DNA from: Nitrospirota bacterium
Lineage (GTDB): Bacteria > Nitrospirota > Leptospirillia > Leptospirillales > Leptospirillaceae
Assembly (NCBI GenBank): GCA_027314645.1
Contig: DAHVAL010000001.1
Coordinates: forward strand, 139,295-203,294
Length of the DNA: 64,000 nt
Direction: 5' to 3'
A program made the translations under genes and the position numbers. Positions within the stretch are counted from its first letter, which is position 1, and every line of letters starts with the position of its first letter. The notes under the pieces were generated by a model. The model saw only the letters and a list, made by a program, of their open reading frames with translations. It made no database searches and was not told the DNA's origin. Shown here piece by piece: positions 54,131-61,963 of the stretch.

Positions 54131-55129
54131 TCATAGCTGGCTCAGGTAATCGGCCAGCCCGGTGGCGCTCAGGGTGACGGAGGTGGGGGCGGTATTGGGA
54201 GGACTGGAGGAACAGGTACTTGATGGGTGGTTGGTGCAATTGCTGACCGCGTTCAGAAACCGATTGAAGGAGGTCGAGATATTGCTGTTGAGCGATCCGA
54301 GGGACGCCGTGAAATAGGGAAGGACATTGATGGCATTGGTGGTCGTGACGGTGATCGACGGCGACCCGGAGCATGTCGGGCAGGTGGCTCCCAGGACGGC
54401 CGTAACATTTTGGAGAAGGGTCTGGCTGGTGTTCAGATCATTTGTGAGGGTGGTCGTGCTAACGCTCGTCAACGCCGTACAGCCGGACAGTCCTCCGCCA
54501 TTGGGTGCGCAGGCTTCCCATTGACCGTTATTGTACGCGATCCCGGTCTCGTTCTGGGCGACGGCCAGGAGATAGACGGCCGAGGACAGGAGAATCGTGG
54601 AGGAATTCGGACAATTCGAGGAATTTGACACACTCCCGGAGCAGGGGGTATTGGCCAGTGCCTGGAGGGCGGTGGCAAGGTTGCTGAGATAGTTCGTGCC
54701 GCAGGAGTTGCTGGAAATGCAGGGAACGGCTTGGGAGATGCCCTGGAAGATCTGGGAGCTGCTGAAGGAAGATCCGTTGACCAGCGTCAGAACGTTGGAG
54801 AGGACCTGGGTGATGGTGGCGCCATTGGAAGAACTGGAGCCGTTCGTCGAGGATCCGAGAGCGATATAGGCGTTCGCGTAGGCATTCGCGATATCCGAAT
54901 TTATGCAATTGTTGTTTGGACAATAGGGGGAGAGGACCGAAATCGCCCCTGAATAATCTCCCTTGGCGATGTCGACGTTGGCGACCTGGAGCGCTCCTGC
55001 GGCGGTGCCCGGTGTCCCGGATCCGTTTCCCAGCAGGTTCCCGTTTCCGCAGGAGGAAAGGGACAGGGAACCCAGGAAAAACCCGAGGAAGACAAGAACG
55101 CGAGGAGCATTGCATCCCAAGAAATTCAT
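54131..55129 (-). CDS. Ser/Asn/Thr-rich lipoprotein with many cysteines
   Basis: A 332-residue protein with a signal peptide and lipobox LSSC (C27). The mature part is rich in serine, asparagine and threonine and has about 15 cysteines in close pairs (CPNNNC, CISSNSC, CPTC), with tetratricopeptide-like alanine-rich segments (ALQVANVDIAKGDYSGAISVLSPY, IANAYANAYIAL). It is probably disulfide-bonded and periplasmic-facing or surface-exposed. The barrel gene follows and may overlap it, suggesting joint function. No family recognised. Confidence 0.7.
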   Translation of the reverse strand: MNFLGCNAPRVLVFLGFFLGSLSLSSCGNGNLLGNGSGTPGTAAGALQVANVDIAKGDYSGAISVLSPYCPNNNCINSDIANAYANAYIALGSSTNGSSSSNGATITQVLSNVLTLVNGSSFSSSQIFQGISQAVPCISSNSCGTNYLSNLATALQALANTPCSGSVSNSSNCPNSSTILLSSAVYLLAVAQNETGIAYNNGQWEACAPNGGGLSGCTALTSVSTTTLTNDLNTSQTLLQNVTAVLGATCPTCSGSPSITVTTTNAINVLPYFTASLGSLNSNISTSFNRFLNAVSNCTNHPSSTCSSSPPNTAPTSVTLSATGLADYLSQL

Positions 55130-55172
55130 CGTGGATATGCCCTGTCTTTTTGCCTTATAGCCATGGTTGTTG

Positions 55173-55191
55173 ATCCCAAGTCGTTTGGGAT
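55173..55191. repeat. Inverted repeat in the divergent promoter region
   Basis: ATCCCAA and TTGGGAT form a perfect seven-base palindrome with a five-base spacer between the divergent lipoprotein gene and purM. The flank towards purM is very AT-rich (AATATTAGTAAAAATTAATA). It could be an operator. Confidence 0.4.
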
Positions 55192-55287
55192 ATGATCAGC
55201 GACACCTCAGAACATGTATATAGTTCCAGAAAAATCCACCAGATTCAAATCAATATTAGTAAAAATTAATAATATTTGAGAGGGAGA

Positions 55288-56346
55288 ATGATTTTGCCGG
55301 AAAAGGAGGAGGAGGGAGCGTACGCCAAGGCGGGAGTTTCCATCGACCGGGGAAACCGGTGGGTCGACGCGATCAAACCGTTGGCCAAGCGGACTGGCAG
55401 GGCGGGAGTTGTGTCCGGGATCGGAGGGTTCGGGGGGGTCTTCCGGCCGGATTTCGGCCGTTACGAGGATCCCGTTCTCGTGTCCGGAACGGACGGGGTC
55501 GGGACGAAGCTCCTGGTGGCCCGATGGGCAAAGAAGTTCTCTGGCCTGGGAATCGATCTCGTGGCCATGTGTGCGAACGATATCGCCGTCATGGGGGCCG
55601 ATCCGCTCTTTTTTCTCGACTATTTTGCGACTGGCCGCCTCGAGATCGAGGCCTCCCTCCCGGTGATGGAAGGGATCGTTCAGGGGTGCCTTGAAGCGGA
55701 CATGACCCTTTTAGGTGGGGAAACCGCTGAAATGCCGGGTCTTTATGCGCCGGGAGACTTTGATCTTGCCGGCTTCTGCGTGGGGATCGCCGATCGGAAG
55801 AAGATCATTGACGGAGCGTCGCTTCGTCCGGGCGACCACATCTGGGGGGTCGCCTCCTCAGGGCTTCATTCGAATGGGTTTTCCCTGGCCAGAAAAGTCC
55901 TTCTTGAAAATGAGCCGCTTGATCCGGAGGCCACGGTCCCGTTTGCTCCCGGGTCCACATGGGGGGACCTACTGGTCGCCCCGACCCGCATTTATGTGCG
56001 CCTCATGGCGGCCATCCGGGCCCGCCTTCCCGTGGGGGCCTTCGTCCACGTGACGGGAGGGGGGTTGACCGAAAACATTCCCCGCATTCTTCCGGACAAT
56101 GTGTCCGCACAAGTCTCTCTCGGATCCTGGCCGGTTCCTCCCCTGTTCGAGCACATCCGGACCGTGGGCGGGATCGATCAGGAGGAGATGCTCCGCGTCT
56201 TCAACATGGGGATCGGACTGGTCGTGATCGTCTCGCCTGAACACTCCTCCGCCCTTGAAGACCTGTTGTCCTCCCGGGGTGAAACATTCTGGCGCATCGG
56301 CGAGGTGATCCCGGGTTCCCAGGAGGTTCGCTATGTCCGGGCGTAA
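55288..56346 (+). CDS. purM: Phosphoribosylformylglycinamidine cyclo-ligase
   Basis: AIR synthetase of de novo purine synthesis. Motifs are YAKAGVSIDRGNR, DGVGTKL, CANDIAVMGADPLFFLDYFA, LGGETAEMPG and GLHSNGFSL. Length 352 residues. The ATG at 55288 has GAGAGGGAG upstream; a TTG four codons earlier is unlikely. purN overlaps its end by 14 bases. Confidence 0.96.
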   Translation: MILPEKEEEGAYAKAGVSIDRGNRWVDAIKPLAKRTGRAGVVSGIGGFGGVFRPDFGRYEDPVLVSGTDGVGTKLLVARWAKKFSGLGIDLVAMCANDIAVMGADPLFFLDYFATGRLEIEASLPVMEGIVQGCLEADMTLLGGETAEMPGLYAPGDFDLAGFCVGIADRKKIIDGASLRPGDHIWGVASSGLHSNGFSLARKVLLENEPLDPEATVPFAPGSTWGDLLVAPTRIYVRLMAAIRARLPVGAFVHVTGGGLTENIPRILPDNVSAQVSLGSWPVPPLFEHIRTVGGIDQEEMLRVFNMGIGLVVIVSPEHSSALEDLLSSRGETFWRIGEVIPGSQEVRYVRA

Positions 56347-56959
56347 ACCTCTTCGTCTGGCCATCTTCGCCTCGGGGAGGGGATCGAATGCCATGGCCAT
56401 TCTTTTGGCGGTTCGCTCGGGGAGGCTTCCCGATGTCGAACCGGTTCTTTTGGTGTCCGACAAGGAAGTGGCTCCGGTCCTGGAAAAGGTTCGGCAGGAG
56501 GGTCTTGAAGCCGTCCTGTTCAAGCCAAAAACCTATCCGACGAAGGAAGAGTACGAACGGGCGATCCTGTCGCTTTTAAAAGAGAGGGGTGTGGAGGCGA
56601 TCGCGCTTGCCGGCTATATGCGCTTGGTGGGGTCTGTTCTGATCGGAGCCTTTCCCGACAGGATTCTCAATATTCATCCCTCTCTCCTTCCGGCATTTCC
56701 GGGCCTTCACGCGCAGCGTCAAGCCCTGGAGTACGGCGTCCGGGTGACGGGAGTGACCGTCCATTTCGTGGATCTTCTGATGGATCACGGGCCGGTGATT
56801 TTGCAGAAGAGTGTCCCGGTCTACCCCGAAGACACGGAAGAAACCTTGACCGAGCGTCTCCTGCCGGTCGAGCACGAGACCTACATCGAAGCCTTGGAGG
56901 GTCTTTCCCAAGGGCGCCTCAGAATTTCCGGCCGCCATGTCCTCTGGAACTTTAATTGA
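56333..56959 (+). CDS. purN: Phosphoribosylglycinamide formyltransferase
   Basis: Transfers a formyl group from 10-formyltetrahydrofolate to GAR. The nucleotide motif IFASGRGSNAMAI and the catalytic Asn-His-Asp set (NIHPSLLPAFPGLHAQ, VTVHFVD) are intact. Length 208 residues. The cofactor is supplied by fhs in this window. Confidence 0.95.
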   Translation: MSGRKPLRLAIFASGRGSNAMAILLAVRSGRLPDVEPVLLVSDKEVAPVLEKVRQEGLEAVLFKPKTYPTKEEYERAILSLLKERGVEAIALAGYMRLVGSVLIGAFPDRILNIHPSLLPAFPGLHAQRQALEYGVRVTGVTVHFVDLLMDHGPVILQKSVPVYPEDTEETLTERLLPVEHETYIEALEGLSQGRLRISGRHVLWNFN

Positions 56960-56984
56960 TGTGGTCAGGTGGTTATGCTAGTCT
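56956..56984 (+). promoter_or_regulatory. Candidate promoter of tRNA-Ala
   Basis: TTGATG and TAGTCT are separated by 17 bases and the -10 is extended (TGC before TAGTCT). The tRNA starts 16 bases downstream. It overlaps the end of purN. Confidence 0.55.
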
Positions 56985-56999
56985 CAAGCGATGTGACGA

Positions 57000-57075
57000 G
57001 GGGGGTTAGCTCAGTTGGGAGAGCGTCAGGATCGCACCCTGAAGGTCAGGGGTTCAAATCCCCTACCCTCCACCA
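57000..57075 (+). tRNA. tRNA-Ala (anticodon CGC)
   Basis: The acceptor GGGGGGT pairs with ACCCTCC (one G-U pair), followed by A and encoded CCA. The D-arm is GCTC-loop-GAGC, the anticodon stem TCAGG/CCTGA encloses ATCGCAC with anticodon CGC, and the T-arm is AGGGG-TTCAAAT-CCCCT. Length 76 bases. It is probably the integration site of the element that follows. Confidence 0.93.
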
Positions 57076-57130
57076 ATACCAAAGCCATCATCCTCTATTG
57101 TCCTTTTAAAATCTTCCTCAAAAATTGACT

Positions 57131-57151
57131 TTTTGGAACAATTTTGGAACA
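57131..57151. repeat. Direct repeats upstream of the integrase
   Basis: TTTTGGAACA occurs twice with one base between, a period of 11 bases, between the tRNA and the integrase gene. Arm-type integrase or excisionase binding sites are one explanation. Confidence 0.4.
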
Positions 57152-57193
57152 CTGAGTTCCGAAGAATAGTGATTGTCTTCGGGAGGTGTTCCA

Positions 57194-58222
57194 GTGGCGA
57201 CGTTCGACAAGCGGGGCGATCTGCAATGGCGGGCCCAGATCCGTCGCAAGGGATATCCTGTCCAGCGGAAGACCTTCAATTCCCGAGCGGAGGCCGAAGC
57301 TTGGGCGGCCACGGTCGAGTCGGAAATGGCCCGGGGAATTTTCGTTTCCCGAGCCGAGGCCGAAAAAACAACCCTAGATGAAGCCTTAGATCGATACGAA
57401 CGGGAAGTCACAAGTTGTCAAAAAGGGGCAGTTCAATATGCCTCCTTGATCAGAATCTGGAAAAGAACTCCTTTAGCCGCACGATTTATTTCTTCGATAC
57501 AGGGATCCGATCTGGCCAAATACCGGGATGAGCGGCTAAAATCGGTGTCACCAAAGACTGTCAGTCACGAACTCGGAATCTTGTCTCGTCTTTTTCATAC
57601 CGCGATCAAGGATTGGGGGATGGGGGGATTGGTCAATCCCGTCTCCCAGATCCGGAAACCAAAACTTCCCAAGGGACGGGATCGTCGCCTTCTTCCCGGA
57701 GAACTGGACCGAATCAACTCTGCCTCAGAGTCTCCTGTCCTTTCCGATATCGTCCGATTCGCTCTGGAAACGGGTATGCGCCGGTCGGAGATTGCCGGGA
57801 TGACCTGGGACTTGGTGGACCTGAAAAAGAGGACGGCAACCCTTCCCGAAACAAAAAACGGGGAAAAGCGGATCGTCCCGCTTTCGATGGAGGCTATCCG
57901 AATCCTATCCAATCTCCCCCGGAGGATTGACGGGAAAGTATGGGGGATGGAGCCGGATTCGATCACCCATGCTTTTATCCGTGCTCTCACCCGAGCGCGT
58001 GCCATCTATGAGAAGGACCGCGAGGAGAAAGGGGAAAAGCCGGATGAGTCCTTCCTTGCAGACCTGACGTTCCACGACCTCCGTCATGAGGCTACCAGTC
58101 GGTTCTTCGAGAAGGGCCTGAACCCCATGCAGGTGGCGGCTATTACGGGCCATAAGACATTGCAGATGTTAAAAAGGTATACTCACCTGAAAGCTGAGGA
58201 CTTAGCGGAGTTGTTGAAATGA
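57194..58222 (+). CDS. Tyrosine-type site-specific integrase
   Basis: A 342-residue phage/island integrase. The N-terminal arm-binding domain (GDLQWRAQIRRKGYPVQRKTF) is followed by a SAM-like domain and the catalytic set: arginine in ETGMRRSEIAG, TKNGEKRIVPL, HDLRHEATSRFFEKG, ITGHKTLQMLKRY with the nucleophile tyrosine. It starts at GTG 57194 with GGGAGG seven bases upstream, 118 bases from the tRNA end, the typical place for an integrase of an element in a tRNA. Confidence 0.9.
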   Translation: MATFDKRGDLQWRAQIRRKGYPVQRKTFNSRAEAEAWAATVESEMARGIFVSRAEAEKTTLDEALDRYEREVTSCQKGAVQYASLIRIWKRTPLAARFISSIQGSDLAKYRDERLKSVSPKTVSHELGILSRLFHTAIKDWGMGGLVNPVSQIRKPKLPKGRDRRLLPGELDRINSASESPVLSDIVRFALETGMRRSEIAGMTWDLVDLKKRTATLPETKNGEKRIVPLSMEAIRILSNLPRRIDGKVWGMEPDSITHAFIRALTRARAIYEKDREEKGEKPDESFLADLTFHDLRHEATSRFFEKGLNPMQVAAITGHKTLQMLKRYTHLKAEDLAELLK

Positions 58223-58265
58223 GCCAAAAGATTTCTCCGGATCTTCAAGACCCCTTGGAGACAAG

Positions 58266-59423
58266 GTGCCCATGAGTATGCAGGTTTCTCCCTCCATCGC
58301 TGTCCTGCGCTGGGCCGCAGAACGCACACGTCTTTCCGAGGTGGCGCTTGCCCGCCGGTTTCCTAAGTGGTCCCAATGGCGGGAAGGTGAAGCGCAACCG
58401 ACGCTCAAGCAACTGGAGGCTTTCGCTCGATTTACCCATACCCCGTTCGGTTATTTCTTCCTTCTTGAGCCTCCTCAGATTGCACTACCAGTGCCGGACT
58501 TTCGCACACATCGCGATGCGCCGTTGGCCGCGCCATCGGCCGATCTGCTCGATACGCTTTATTTGAGTCAGCAAAGGCAGGAGTGGTTCCGGGAATACGC
58601 ACAATGGCATGGCTTAACGGTCATGGATTGGGTGGGCAGTGGCAATATTCAGGCGTCTCCCGAGGATGCGGCTGAACACCTGCGTGAAGTGCTAGCCCTT
58701 TCGATTGCCGAACGCCAGCGGTTGCCAACATGGACTGATGCACTGAGGCAATTGATTGCCAAATCCGAGGATGCCGGCGTTTTGGTGATGGGTAGCTCTG
58801 TTGTCGGCGCCAATAGCCATCGCAAACTTGATGTTGAGGAGTTTCGTGGCTTTGCACTGGCCGACGACCTTGCTCCGCTGATATTTCTCAACGCTGCAGA
58901 TAGCAAGTCGGCGCAGATGTTCACGTTGGCGCATGAACTCGCTCACTTGTTGTTGGGCAAAAGCGGCGTGTCGGATACACAGGCGGGTAGAGTGCCCGAT
59001 CTGGCCATCGAGCGCTGGTGCAACCGAGTGGCGGCAGAACTGTTGATGCCGCTCGATGAGACGCTGCGGGCGATCAATCACGATACATTGATCGAAGGTG
59101 AGATCCAACGTCTTGCACGGAAATTCAAGGTGAGCACATTGGTGGCGCTGCGTCGTCTGTTCGATGCAAACCAGATCGATGAACCGACGCTGTGGCAGCT
59201 CTATCATTCGGAGGTCGAACGGCTGCAAGGTATTGAACGTGCTAGTGGCGGAGGAGACTTCTACCGCACATTAGGCGCGCGTACTGGTAAACGCTTCGCT
59301 CGAGCTTTGGTTGCAAGCGCTCTAGAGGGACAGACACTGTTTCAGGATGCTTTTCGTCTGCTCGGCTTGCGCAAAACGGAAACATTCTATACCGCAGCTC
59401 GCGAGCTGGGTGTGATGTCATGA
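58266..59423 (+). CDS. ImmA/IrrE family metallo-endopeptidase with XRE-like HTH
   Basis: A 385-residue protein with an N-terminal helix-turn-helix part (LRWAAERTRLSEVALARRFP, QLEAFARFTHTPFGYFFLLEPP) and the zinc protease motif H223-H227 in TLAHELAHLLLG. Such proteins often act as the antitoxin of a PIN-like toxin. Codon choice is less GC-rich than the neighbours, suggesting transfer from another bacterium. GTG at 58266 or ATG at 58272 may be the start. The toxin gene starts on its stop (ATGA). Confidence 0.88.
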   Translation: MPMSMQVSPSIAVLRWAAERTRLSEVALARRFPKWSQWREGEAQPTLKQLEAFARFTHTPFGYFFLLEPPQIALPVPDFRTHRDAPLAAPSADLLDTLYLSQQRQEWFREYAQWHGLTVMDWVGSGNIQASPEDAAEHLREVLALSIAERQRLPTWTDALRQLIAKSEDAGVLVMGSSVVGANSHRKLDVEEFRGFALADDLAPLIFLNAADSKSAQMFTLAHELAHLLLGKSGVSDTQAGRVPDLAIERWCNRVAAELLMPLDETLRAINHDTLIEGEIQRLARKFKVSTLVALRRLFDANQIDEPTLWQLYHSEVERLQGIERASGGGDFYRTLGARTGKRFARALVASALEGQTLFQDAFRLLGLRKTETFYTAARELGVMS

Positions 59424-59914
59424 GTTATTTACTCGATGCAAACGTGTTCATTCAGGCCAAGAACCTGCATTACGGTTTGGATTTCTGCCCAGCATTCTGG
59501 GATTGGCTTATCGAACAGAAATCCCTTGGGCAAGTATTCAGCATTGACAAGGTAGCCGACGAAATCGAGGCGGGCAGCGACGAACTTACCGATTGGGCGC
59601 ATAGTAATGGCCAAGGACTATTTCGTACCACCGACGCACAGGTGGCAGCGCAGTTCGGACGGGTGAGCCAGTGGGTCATGAGTCAACACTATGAGGCTGT
59701 CGCCATTAACACCTTCATGCAGGTAGCCGACTATTATTTAATCGCTCATGCACTGGCGGGCGCACATGTCGTAGTTACCCATGAAGTGCCGAGCAATTCC
59801 ATCAAGCGGATCAAGATTCCGAACGTATGCGGCGGTCTGAACATACGTTTCATGACTCCCTACGAGATGCTGCGTCGTGAACGAGCGAGGTTTGTATTAG
59901 GAGGATACCCGTGA
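59420..59914 (+). CDS. DUF4411 family protein, PIN-like putative toxin
   Basis: A 164-residue PIN-domain-like protein: N-terminal YLLDANVFIQAKN with the first acid (D7), DKVADEIEAGSDEL, and VADYYLIAHALAGAHVVVTHE with the further acidic site. DUF4411 proteins are commonly encoded right after an ImmA/IrrE-type gene, as here. The predicted action is RNA cleavage, by analogy with PIN toxins only. Low GC codon use matches the partner gene. Confidence 0.8.
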   Translation: MSYLLDANVFIQAKNLHYGLDFCPAFWDWLIEQKSLGQVFSIDKVADEIEAGSDELTDWAHSNGQGLFRTTDAQVAAQFGRVSQWVMSQHYEAVAINTFMQVADYYLIAHALAGAHVVVTHEVPSNSIKRIKIPNVCGGLNIRFMTPYEMLRRERARFVLGGYP

Positions 59915-59990
59915 GGCTATCCTGATACTTTCCGACCTCTCGAAGCGGATTATTGGATCCGTTTGAAGATTCTCTGCCGATTTCGGCAAA

Positions 59991-60167
59991 ATGGTGGGGA
60001 TTGAAGATCTTCACTTCCATGACTTCCGGCACGAGGCCACCAGTCGCCTTTTCGAGAAGGGTTTTGATACGATGGAAGTCAGAACGATTACCGGACACAA
60101 GACCCTTCAGATGTTGTCGAGATATACGCATTTGGGGGCAAAGGATTTGGTGGAGAGGATGAAATAG
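59991..60167 (+). pseudogene. C-terminal fragment of a second integrase
   Basis: An open frame of 58 residues reads LHFHDFRHEATSRLFEKGF, ITGHKTLQMLSRYTHLG and ends in ERMK. It closely resembles the last 55 residues of the intact integrase (LTFHDLRHEATSRFFEKGL, ITGHKTLQMLKRYTHLK), with the HxxR, GHK and tyrosine motifs kept, but the whole N-terminal part is missing. It is a relic of another integrase rather than a tail of the intact one. Confidence 0.8.
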
Positions 60168-60345
60168 CTGGCTCTCCCTCATAGAATAAGGGCACAAGAG
60201 GAAGTCTGGTTTCCGATTGAAAGGACGGCAAGAGATCTTACGATAAAACAGCATTACGAGGCTAGAGATTTGGAATCCATCAGTGCAGCAATTAACGAAA
60301 TAATTGCCTGAAGACTATTATGGAGAACTCACGGCATGAATTAGG
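60168..60345. other. AT-rich stretch with possible gene remnant
   Basis: The frame of the integrase stub continues after its stop for 47 codons (ending in SISAAINEIIA and a stop at 60309-60311) without a start codon. The residue pattern looks protein-like but no family is recognised. The rest holds nothing recognisable. Confidence 0.3.
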
Positions 60346-60600
60346 ATGCATGGCAAGAAGGAGAATAACTCGACAAATCAACTTTATGATCAGACTGATA
60401 ATATGATCGATACCGTTCTTAGTGTTCCCCAAAAAGTTAAAAAATCGGTAATAAAAGACAAAGCCACAGTTGAAACATGGTCAATTCCTCTCGATAAAAT
60501 ATACAACAACGGGTCAAGTCCTAAAGTTGCTGTAAATTTTCTTCCCGAGACATGGGATTCATCGATCATTCGACGACCGAAAGGAGGGAAGGGATTTTGA
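60346..60600 (+). pseudogene. AT-rich gene fragment truncated by the insertion sequence
   Basis: An 84-codon frame rich in Lys, Asn and Ser (QKVKKSVIKDKATVETWS, PLDKIYNNGSS), unlike the local codon use. The left inverted repeat of the IS begins at about 60529, so the last 23 codons, with the stop at 60600, lie within the IS. The original gene was longer. It has no recognised family. Confidence 0.5.
60529..60538. repeat. Left terminal inverted repeat of the IS
   Basis: GCTGTAAATT, matched in reverse complement at the right end. One further outer T also matches. Confidence 0.55.
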
Positions 60601-61783
60601 GCGGTTCCTGTTTTCTCCACTCCTGGTATTCGGACATGTCGAAGTATTTCTTCCCCGTGCTCCATTGTTCGTGGAACTCCGAGAGAAGGGCTCCAATGAG
60701 TCGGATGGCCGAGTCTTCGTTGGGGAAGATCCGGATCACGCGTTCCCGTCTTCGGACCTCTTCATTCAGTCGTTCCTGGGAGTTCGTGCTTCTGAGCCTG
60801 ACACGATACTTTCGGGGAAAGGACAAAATCGTGAGCGATTCCTCAAAGCCTTCTTCGAGACAATCCATCGACTTCGGCGCCTTCTTTAAAAAGGAGTCGA
60901 GGATCTCGTTTTTGAGGACTCGGGCCTCTTCTTTCGTATCGGCTCGGAACAAGCGTCCCAGGGCCAGTGCCAGGGGCCCTCGTTGGGAGGCCGGGGCATG
61001 ACCCAGAATATTCCGGAGAAAATGCACCTGGCATCGTTGCCATCGGACGCCCTGAAAATGTCTCTGAACGGCTTTTTTGAGCCCTTTGTGGTCATCGGAG
61101 ACCACCAGGTCCACCCCCCAAAGTCCCCGGCTCTTGAGATCCCGCAGCATGTCGTCCCACGAGGTCTCGTTTTCGCTGTCTCCCAGGGTGAGTCCCAGGA
61201 TCTCCCGTTGCCCTTCTTCCGAAACTCCGGTCGCAATCAAGGCAGCGACCGGAACCACGCTGTCGTCCTTTCTGACATGGATCACCAGGGCATCCAGCAG
61301 GAGGAACGGATACGGGTCCTTCAGCCGACGGTTTCGCCAATGGTTGACCCGGGCCGAAAGACCCGTGGCCAGGGAACTCACCGTGGACTTCGAAAACTGG
61401 GCGCCGCACAACTCTTCCGTGATATGCGTGACCTTACGGGTCGAGACTCCCTGGACCACCATCTCCATCAGCGCCAAGACCAGGGCTTGTTCAGAGCGCT
61501 GGTAGCGTCGGAACAAGTCCGTCGAAAAATTTCCGTCCCGGGTTTGGGGAACTCGAAGGATCAGGGTTCCCACCCGTGTCGTCAGTTGTCGTTCCCGGTA
61601 TCCGTTTCGGTAGCCGGTCCGATCGCTCGAGCGTTCATGACGATCCGCCCCCAGATGCTCGGCCATCTGGGCTTCCAGAACCTGGTTCAACACCGATTCG
61701 ACCAGCTTTTTCATTCCTTCGCCATCATCGGACAGAAGATTTGGCAAAAGATCCGGATTCAGGGTAACGTTAATATTGGCCAT
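60566..61783 (-). CDS. IS256-family (Mutator-type) transposase
   Basis: A 405-residue DDE transposase. The first acid lies in FLLLDALVIHVRKDDSV, the second in DLVVSDDHKGLKKA followed by RCQVHFLRNIL, and the glutamate in STNSQERLNEEVRRRERVIRIFPNEDS. The N-terminal EAQMAEHLGADRHERSSDRTGYRNGYRERQL is typical. The ATG at 61783 has AAGGAGGAAG upstream. It looks intact. Confidence 0.93.
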   Translation of the reverse strand: MANINVTLNPDLLPNLLSDDGEGMKKLVESVLNQVLEAQMAEHLGADRHERSSDRTGYRNGYRERQLTTRVGTLILRVPQTRDGNFSTDLFRRYQRSEQALVLALMEMVVQGVSTRKVTHITEELCGAQFSKSTVSSLATGLSARVNHWRNRRLKDPYPFLLLDALVIHVRKDDSVVPVAALIATGVSEEGQREILGLTLGDSENETSWDDMLRDLKSRGLWGVDLVVSDDHKGLKKAVQRHFQGVRWQRCQVHFLRNILGHAPASQRGPLALALGRLFRADTKEEARVLKNEILDSFLKKAPKSMDCLEEGFEESLTILSFPRKYRVRLRSTNSQERLNEEVRRRERVIRIFPNEDSAIRLIGALLSEFHEQWSTGKKYFDMSEYQEWRKQEPLKIPSLLSVVE

Positions 61784-61872
61784 TGTTCTTCCTCCTTGTT
61801 GAGAATAGGTTGTCTGGACAACACCCATTCTCGGGGAAGACAGTGGCCTTTTTCAATTTCAAGCCAACTTGG

Positions 61873-61882
61873 AATTTACAGC
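61873..61882. repeat. Right terminal inverted repeat of the IS
   Basis: AATTTACAGC, complementary to the left end. Confidence 0.55.
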
Positions 61883-61963
61883 ATTATATGGACTCAACCC
61901 CCGGTGCCGTTCTGATCCGGGAACGCAGATTTTCGGACCTTTGGATGTCGAGAGGATTCTCTT

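Larger units (their letters stand above)
57076..61882. mobile_element. Integrated accessory region at tRNA-Ala
   Basis: The tRNA-Ala 3' end is followed by a tyrosine integrase, an ImmA/IrrE-DUF4411 pair with different composition, a second integrase stub, a truncated AT-rich gene and an IS256-family element. A copy of the tRNA 3' end that would mark the other border was not found in the window, so the right limit is set at the end of the IS and may be wrong. Confidence 0.5.
60529..61882 (-). mobile_element. IS256-family insertion sequence
   Basis: One transposase gene on the minus strand with short terminal inverted repeats: GCTGTAAATT at 60529-60538 and its complement AATTTACAGC at 61873-61882. 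The flanking bases differ (CTAAAGTT left, ATTATATG right), so no target duplication is visible; the ends may extend slightly or the element may have been rearranged. Confidence 0.7.

Noticed and set aside
60168..60345. Right attachment site of the tRNA-Ala island
   Set aside because: No stretch matching the tRNA 3' end (TTCAAATCCCCTACCCTCC) was found there or elsewhere in the window.
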